Shown here piece after piece: positions 21,977 to 25,163 of a stretch of DNA of 25,163 nt (within the stretch, counting starts at the first letter, position 1; each line of letters begins with the position of its first letter). Below the pieces are notes generated by a model that made no database searches, was not told the DNA's origin, and saw only the letters and a list, made by a program, of their open reading frames with translations. The position numbers and the translations under genes were made by a program. Source of the stretch: a bacterium (GTDB lineage: Bacteria > Patescibacteriota > Minisyncoccia > UBA6257 > GWB1-50-10); contig JAKAHO010000005.1 in the NCBI GenBank assembly GCA_021814835.1, positions 1-25,163 of the forward strand, given 5' to 3'.

Positions 21977-22600
21977 TTAAATTATTTCGAAATTCTCGTA
22001 CGATAATTCAAATTCGTAAATAGACTTAAATAACTTGGCAAAATCTTCTTTTGTCTTTATTTCTTTTGTTCCCTTCAATAGAGATATAAGTTTTTCTTTC
22101 CCATATTTCTCAACTAAAAACATTACCGCGAAACCAGACTCTTTATAGACTTCACTTCCACCATTTTCAAAAAAATCAATAAATGCGGTAAATACTTTTG
22201 GTTTCGGTTTAACCTTGTATTGACCTGACAAAAATATAGAGATTCCCTCTAGAAGCCAGACAGGTTTGCCACTAGAGTTAGAAACTACATCAGAAAAACA
22301 GTGTGCAAGTTCGTGTTTTGCTAATGCAAAATATTCTTCGTCAGAATATTTGTGATTACTTTCTTTTTCATAATTTTGGTCGTCTAGCAGATACACATTT
22401 CCCTTTCTCGCCCACCCGACAACCCAACTTTCTGTCTTATGTCCCGCAAATAAATCCATCGTCTTTCTATCAGGAATTAAAAATATTTTAGGACGATTAT
22501 ATTTCCAATTAAATTGGAAAAAATCAATATATTCCTCAATCGATTTTTCATAGATTTCATCCAGTTTTTGGCGGGGGATTGTTTCAATTTTGTATACCAT
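21977..22600 (-). CDS. Zinc metallopeptidase-like protein (HExxH gluzincin type)
   Basis: A 207-aa soluble protein with an H96-E97-L98-A99-H100 zinc-binding motif and a probable third ligand E118 in PVWLLEGIS, that is HExxH-x17-E, as in peptidase MA-like proteins. There is no signal peptide or membrane segment, so it is cytoplasmic. The N-terminal 90 residues are charged and aromatic. The start is placed at 22600 (ATG); an extra two residues are open only from a TTG. A CATAAT box lies 8 nt before this ATG. The gene is AT-rich. It converges on the radical SAM/peptide operon across the terminator. A role in cleaving the leader peptide would be attractive, but nothing except proximity supports it. 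Confidence 0.75.
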   Translation of the reverse strand: MVYKIETIPRQKLDEIYEKSIEEYIDFFQFNWKYNRPKIFLIPDRKTMDLFAGHKTESWVVGWARKGNVYLLDDQNYEKESNHKYSDEEYFALAKHELAHCFSDVVSNSSGKPVWLLEGISIFLSGQYKVKPKPKVFTAFIDFFENGGSEVYKESGFAVMFLVEKYGKEKLISLLKGTKEIKTKEDFAKLFKSIYEFELSYENFEII

Positions 22601-22608
22601 GTACAAGT

Positions 22609-22637
22609 ATTATGCGATGTTTCTGTTGTTTAGTAAA
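22609..22637 (-). promoter_or_regulatory. Promoter of the metallopeptidase-like gene
   Basis: On the minus strand TTTACT (22632-22637) and CATAAT (22609-22614) are 17 bp apart, with 8 nt from the -10 to the ATG at 22600. Confidence 0.5.
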
Positions 22638-22721
22638 ATATAAAATTATGGAAGATGAGCGATTAGTATTTTAAAAACCTTTTGGATTACTACGCGAAAA
22701 TAAAAGGCGAATATAAGTAAG

Positions 22722-23477
22722 TTATCGTGGATGTGAGAGAAGCTCGCGGACATATTTTTTTGTGTCTTCCGGCCCGTCAACGAGCTGAGCGATAACGCCT
22801 GTTCCTACGGCCGCATAATCATTTCCGCCCTCTACAATTGCGTCGCCAAAAAATGTAATTTCTTCGCGGGGGATAGAAAGATATTCGGAAAGTTTTGCAA
22901 CGCCGTATGCTTTGTCGATGCCTTTGCGGCTTATGTCGATTGAGGTGGTACCGCCGACGCTGATTTCAAAATCAGGAAGATATTTTTTGAGAGCGTCCTT
23001 CAGATCCATTCTTTTTTTGCGGTCCGGATCCCAATGCTTTTTTTGTGCGATTGGCGCATCACAACCGAGTCCCGAGAAGGTAACCTGTCCATCGCGGTCG
23101 TCGATGAGTTTTCCGACGGGGTTCGGCTCGGGAACAAAACCAATGTCTTTGTAGGCGAGCGGGAAGGCATCTAAAATTTTCTTTTTTTGCTCCGCAGTCA
23201 TCGTTTCCTTATAAACGGGGGACCAGTCGCCGTTTGTAAATGTGTAGAGCGAACTGCCGCTCAAGGGCGCGAGATAGAGATTGTTCATATTCACGGGCCT
23301 GTGGTTTAACACTTCAAGGAACTGCGTCTTGTACCGTTCGAGCGCGCCGCCCGAGATGACCGCAACATCCGTTTGTTCGAGAAGTTCTTGCAGAAGTTCG
23401 CCCATTTCATCGTCCATCGGCATCCTGCTTTCCGTCAGTGTTCCGTCGAGGTCGAATATGACCAATTGAGGCATCAT
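22722..23477 (-). CDS. HAD-superfamily phosphatase, phosphomannomutase-like (HAD-IIB)
   Basis: A 251-aa cytoplasmic phosphatase or phosphosugar mutase of the HAD superfamily. Motif I is D9-L-D11-G-T-L (FDLDGTLT). Motif II is VISGG with S42. Motif IV is GDAIVEGGND (D212, D220). The central cap region (about 85-185, including NPVGKLIDDRDGQVTFSG and KKHWDPDRKKR) resembles the HAD-IIB cap of eukaryotic-type phosphomannomutases and related phosphatases. Two ATG codons begin the gene, and 23477 is 7 nt after a TATAAT box. Mannose chemistry would fit the cupin (19869-20216) and GH130 genes, but they are not adjacent. A general sugar phosphatase is equally possible. Confidence 0.8.
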   Translation of the reverse strand: MMPQLVIFDLDGTLTESRMPMDDEMGELLQELLEQTDVAVISGGALERYKTQFLEVLNHRPVNMNNLYLAPLSGSSLYTFTNGDWSPVYKETMTAEQKKKILDAFPLAYKDIGFVPEPNPVGKLIDDRDGQVTFSGLGCDAPIAQKKHWDPDRKKRMDLKDALKKYLPDFEISVGGTTSIDISRKGIDKAYGVAKLSEYLSIPREEITFFGDAIVEGGNDYAAVGTGVIAQLVDGPEDTKKYVRELLSHPR

Positions 23478-23484
23478 TACTTTT

Positions 23485-23490
23485 ATTATA
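23485..23490 (-). promoter_or_regulatory. -10 box of the HAD phosphatase gene
   Basis: TATAAT on the minus strand lies 7 nt before the ATG at 23477. Initiation at the usual distance would place the first transcribed base on or next to the A of the ATG. No clear -35 is visible. Confidence 0.55.
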
Positions 23491-23529
23491 GCGTTTTGCT
23501 ACGATTGATATAGGCGCACCCCTTTGTAT

Positions 23530-23913
23530 ATGAAAAAATTGGCGAAGAATAAGAATCTTCAGGAAATATTGGAAGCAATAATTGCCATCGAAGATGATGT
23601 CCGAGTTGAAAAAATAATCACACCCTTTATTTGTACTAATTATGTTTTTTATAAATCTCCAGGAAATACTGATGGAGATTCCGCATCTGAAACTAACTCA
23701 TTTGCCAGATTAGTGGTGCATAAAAATGGCGATATTCATATTACGGATGATATATACGACGAATTCCCCAATCTTAAAGATTTGTATTCAATTAGCTTTA
23801 TGACCAATTTTATGAGGGAGCGCTATAATTTAGACGCTTACCAACTGAATTATTATAAAGACGGTGATTCGGAGATAGTGTTGAATATGATTGATGCCTT
23901 ATACGAAAATTAG
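23530..23913 (+). CDS. Hypothetical protein, unrecognised
   Basis: A 127-aa soluble protein of no family I recognise. It is rich in Asp, Glu, Asn and Tyr, with no membrane segment or signal. The N-terminal part (1-30) is a charged helix (KNKNLQEILEAIIAIEDDVR). The middle has alternating strands such as FARLVVHKNGDIHITDDIYDE, and the C-terminus is again helical. It is divergent from the HAD gene and AT-rich like its right-hand neighbours. ATG at 23530 is used; the frame opens two codons earlier only with TTG. No Shine-Dalgarno is visible. A hairpin and T-run follow (23972-24005). Confidence 0.6.
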   Translation: MKKLAKNKNLQEILEAIIAIEDDVRVEKIITPFICTNYVFYKSPGNTDGDSASETNSFARLVVHKNGDIHITDDIYDEFPNLKDLYSISFMTNFMRERYNLDAYQLNYYKDGDSEIVLNMIDALYEN

Positions 23914-23929
23914 GTTGTCCACAGCCCTA

Positions 23930-24005
23930 TTGCTCTTTTGTTGTTCTTGGGTATACTGAATCCATAAGTCGCCCGCGCCTCGTAAGAGTGTGCGGGTTTC
24001 TTTTT
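23930..24005 (+). terminator. Terminator/attenuator with its own upstream promoter
   Basis: CCCGC (23972-23976) and GCGGG (23992-23996) form a stem followed by TTTCTTTTT. Just upstream, TTGCTC (23930-23935) and TATACT (23952-23957) form a promoter-like pair with 16-bp spacing. A transcript from it would end at the hairpin, giving a very short RNA. The T-run is immediately followed by the -10 of the NYN gene. Confidence 0.5.
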
Positions 24006-24009
24006 GGGG

Positions 24010-24015
24010 TATAAT
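24010..24015 (+). promoter_or_regulatory. -10 box of the NYN gene
   Basis: TATAAT ends 6 nt before the ATG at 24022, the shortest such distance in the window, so the transcript would be leaderless. The terminator T-run lies directly upstream and no -35 is apparent. Confidence 0.55.
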
Positions 24016-24021
24016 CTATCC

Positions 24022-24702
24022 ATGGAAAAGACAGAGAGGATTTCTATATATGTAGATGGTGGCAACTTTTATCACCTAGTTATAAAGAAGCTTAACATTA
24101 GGGAAAATGAGTTTGATTTTAGTGCATTTGTAAACCTTCTTGTCGACGGACGCGTTGTTGGTGAAAACTGCAAGCGTTTTTATAAGGGTTCGGTTCGTGA
24201 AAAAGAGGGTGATGCGCAGAGTAAAAAATTAATGTCTGAACAAACAAAATTATTTACGACCCTGAAAAAGGAAGGTTGGGATATAAAAACTAGCAAGTTA
24301 AGAACGAGAATAGAAGAGTTGGTAATTGATAATCGCGTGGTTGATTATCAAAGATTGAACAGTTTGGGTATAGAAAAAATACAGGCGGAGAGAATGAGGG
24401 AAAAGGGAATTGATGTAAAAATTGCCACAGATCTTATTGTTGGCGCCATAGATGATAAATATGATACGGCGATTCTTGTAAGTTCTGATTCTGATTTGGT
24501 TCCCGCTATAGATTGGGTACGCAACAGAACAAAGAAAAAAATTGAATATATTGGCTTTTCTATACAGGATATTGAAGACGCGAATAAATCAACAAAACCA
24601 TTAATGATGATGTTTGGTAAAACGGACACTCAAAGAGTTTTTTCAGAAATTGATATGGGGAAGCTTATCAAACAAATCCCACCGACTTTATTTGGTCAAT
24701 AA
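24022..24702 (+). CDS. NYN-domain (PIN-like) protein, LabA/DUF88 type
   Basis: A 226-aa protein with the NYN/PIN nuclease-like fold, which usually acts on RNA with Mg2+. Acidic residues expected for the metal site are visible: D12 in IYVDGGNFY, D137 in IATDLIVGA, and D156/D158 in SSDSDLVPAI. The region RGIDVK/KGIDVKIATD is a family hallmark. There is no partner domain. AT-rich, it starts 6 nt after a TATAAT box with no Shine-Dalgarno, and ends just before a terminator. It is directly upstream of the rRNA operon promoter but separated by that terminator, so there is no evidence of a link to rRNA processing beyond position. Confidence 0.85.
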   Translation: MEKTERISIYVDGGNFYHLVIKKLNIRENEFDFSAFVNLLVDGRVVGENCKRFYKGSVREKEGDAQSKKLMSEQTKLFTTLKKEGWDIKTSKLRTRIEELVIDNRVVDYQRLNSLGIEKIQAERMREKGIDVKIATDLIVGAIDDKYDTAILVSSDSDLVPAIDWVRNRTKKKIEYIGFSIQDIEDANKSTKPLMMMFGKTDTQRVFSEIDMGKLIKQIPPTLFGQ

Positions 24703-24708
24703 TGAGGC

Positions 24709-24735
24709 AAAAGGCCCGCCACGGGGCTTTTGTTT
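24709..24735 (+). terminator. Terminator after the NYN gene
   Basis: AAAAG, a bulged G, CCC, a GCCACG loop, GGG and CTTTTGTTT form a rho-independent terminator. It separates the NYN transcript from the rRNA promoter. Confidence 0.8.
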
Positions 24736-24778
24736 ATGCGGGTTATCCACTTTTACCCCCTCCTTTATATGGTATTGA

Positions 24779-24835
24779 CCCCGTAGTAGGCGTTCCTTAC
24801 TACGGGGTTGACATACTTTGCGTTATCCATATAAT
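24779..24835 (+). promoter_or_regulatory. Consensus rRNA operon promoter with adjoining dyad
   Basis: TTGACA (24808-24813) and TATAAT (24830-24835) are both perfect consensus hexamers with 16-bp spacing. A perfect 10-bp inverted repeat, CCCCGTAGTA (24779-24788) and TACTACGGGG (24798-24807), ends one base before the -35. It has no T-run, so it is more like an operator or structural dyad than a terminator. A second, weaker TTGACC at 24775-24780 overlaps its left arm. Confidence 0.85.
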
Positions 24836-25042
24836 GGAATGACTTTCCTTCAATAGAGGAAAGCGTTATTTGAAAGCTTAATATTCATTGTAAGTGCGAC
24901 CAAATTGTTTGGTTAGTAAGAAAGAGAGATTAAGGATTTTTTTAGTTGTCCCAATCGAAGCATAGAAATGAAGAACTATATGCGCATGAAGACGGAATGC
25001 ATCTGTCGTCATGCGCGTAAACCTCTTTGTTCACTAACTTCT
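24836..25042 (+). ncRNA. rRNA operon leader with hairpins
   Basis: About 200 nt between the promoter and the 16S start contain no gene. Three stem-loops are visible: CTTTCCT/AGGAAAG (24843-24864), ACCAAA/TTTGGT (about 24899-24913) and a long one near 24980-25019 in which GCGCATGAAGAC pairs with GTCGTCATGCGC with one mismatch. The long stem could serve in RNase III-type processing or antitermination. No tRNA is seen here. Confidence 0.6.
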
Positions 25043-25163
25043 TTTTTGAGGATTTGATCCTGGTCCAGGATGAACGCTGGCGGCGTGGATAAGGCATGCA
25101 AGTCGAACGGGTATTCATGCGATTACATCAAGTGAATACTAGTGGCGAACGAGTTAGTAATAC
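25043..25163 (+). rRNA. 16S ribosomal RNA, 5' end (continues beyond window)
   Basis: The start TTGAGGATTTGATCCTGG and the following GAACGCTGGCGGCGTGG and GGCATGCAAGTCGAACGG are universal 16S landmarks at the 5' domain. The gene runs off the right edge after the V1 region, with GTGGCGAACGAGTTAGTAATAC at the end. The 5' boundary is set by alignment with the first bases of the E. coli gene and may be off by a few bases. The sequence style matches Parcubacteria-like 16S. It differs from the common 27F primer at four positions. Confidence 0.95.

Noticed and set aside
21977..22600. Metallopeptidase-like gene as part of the RiPP operon
   Set aside because: It is on the opposite strand beyond a strong terminator, lacks a Shine-Dalgarno and has different base composition. 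Only proximity links it, so it is not counted as a member.
24703..25042. tRNA or small gene before 16S
   Set aside because: The hairpins there do not form a cloverleaf with the conserved T-loop sequence, and no open frame is convincing. It is best read as the rRNA promoter and leader.

Overview
The window looks like a chromosomal segment of a Candidate Phyla Radiation (Patescibacteria) bacterium, most likely within Parcubacteria. The evidence is the 5' end of a 16S rRNA gene with a Parcubacteria-style start (25043-25163), compact gene spacing, almost no Shine-Dalgarno sequences, a split transketolase with other sugar-phosphate genes, and several proteins of unrecognised family. TGA is used as a stop (6139-6141) and nothing suggests recoding, so the UGA=Gly lineages (Gracilibacteria, Absconditabacteria) are unlikely.

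Positions 1-7817 are a forward housekeeping block. It holds the end of ribulose-phosphate 3-epimerase, both halves of a split transketolase, a large membrane protein, a PfkB sugar kinase, an unrecognised 417-aa protein, a class II aldolase whose start overlaps that protein's stop, and an N-terminally short release factor 1. Together they look like the non-oxidative pentose-phosphate/lower glycolysis set. A hairpin-rich convergent spacer follows. On the minus strand come a coiled-coil lytic transglycosylase and the ribosomal proteins bL25 and bL31.

Positions 10342-17653 are forward and surface or glycan related. They hold a GC-rich, foreign-looking lipoprotein with three Big_5-like Ig repeats and a propeller-like tail, an Fn3/cohesin-like surface protein with a C-terminal membrane anchor, and two genes encoding three GH130-like glycoside phosphorylase modules. 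A 370-bp non-coding tract follows, with a 143-bp terminal-inverted-repeat element and two G-quadruplex motifs.

Positions 18000-24702 are accessory and mosaic. An AT-rich trypsin-like protease and membrane protein come first, then a tiny two-CxxC membrane protein and a stand-alone cupin on the minus strand. The most interesting locus is 20217-21966. A radical SAM/SPASM enzyme with a PqqD-like C-terminal region is followed by a 49-aa peptide with six cysteines (C-x2-C-x2-C-x2-C-x4-C-x-C). The locus has its own promoter, strong ribosome binding sites and a terminator, and reads as an undescribed RiPP system. After it come an HExxH peptidase-like protein, a HAD phosphatase, an unknown small protein and a NYN-domain nuclease-like protein. 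The window ends in a consensus rRNA promoter (TTGACA-16-TATAAT), a structured leader and the 16S start.

Expression signals fall into two styles. Most genes have no Shine-Dalgarno, and many have a TATAAT box only 6-14 nt before the start codon, suggesting leaderless or near-leaderless mRNAs. Only the lipoprotein, the radical SAM gene and the Cys-rich peptide have strong Shine-Dalgarno sequences, and these look horizontally acquired.
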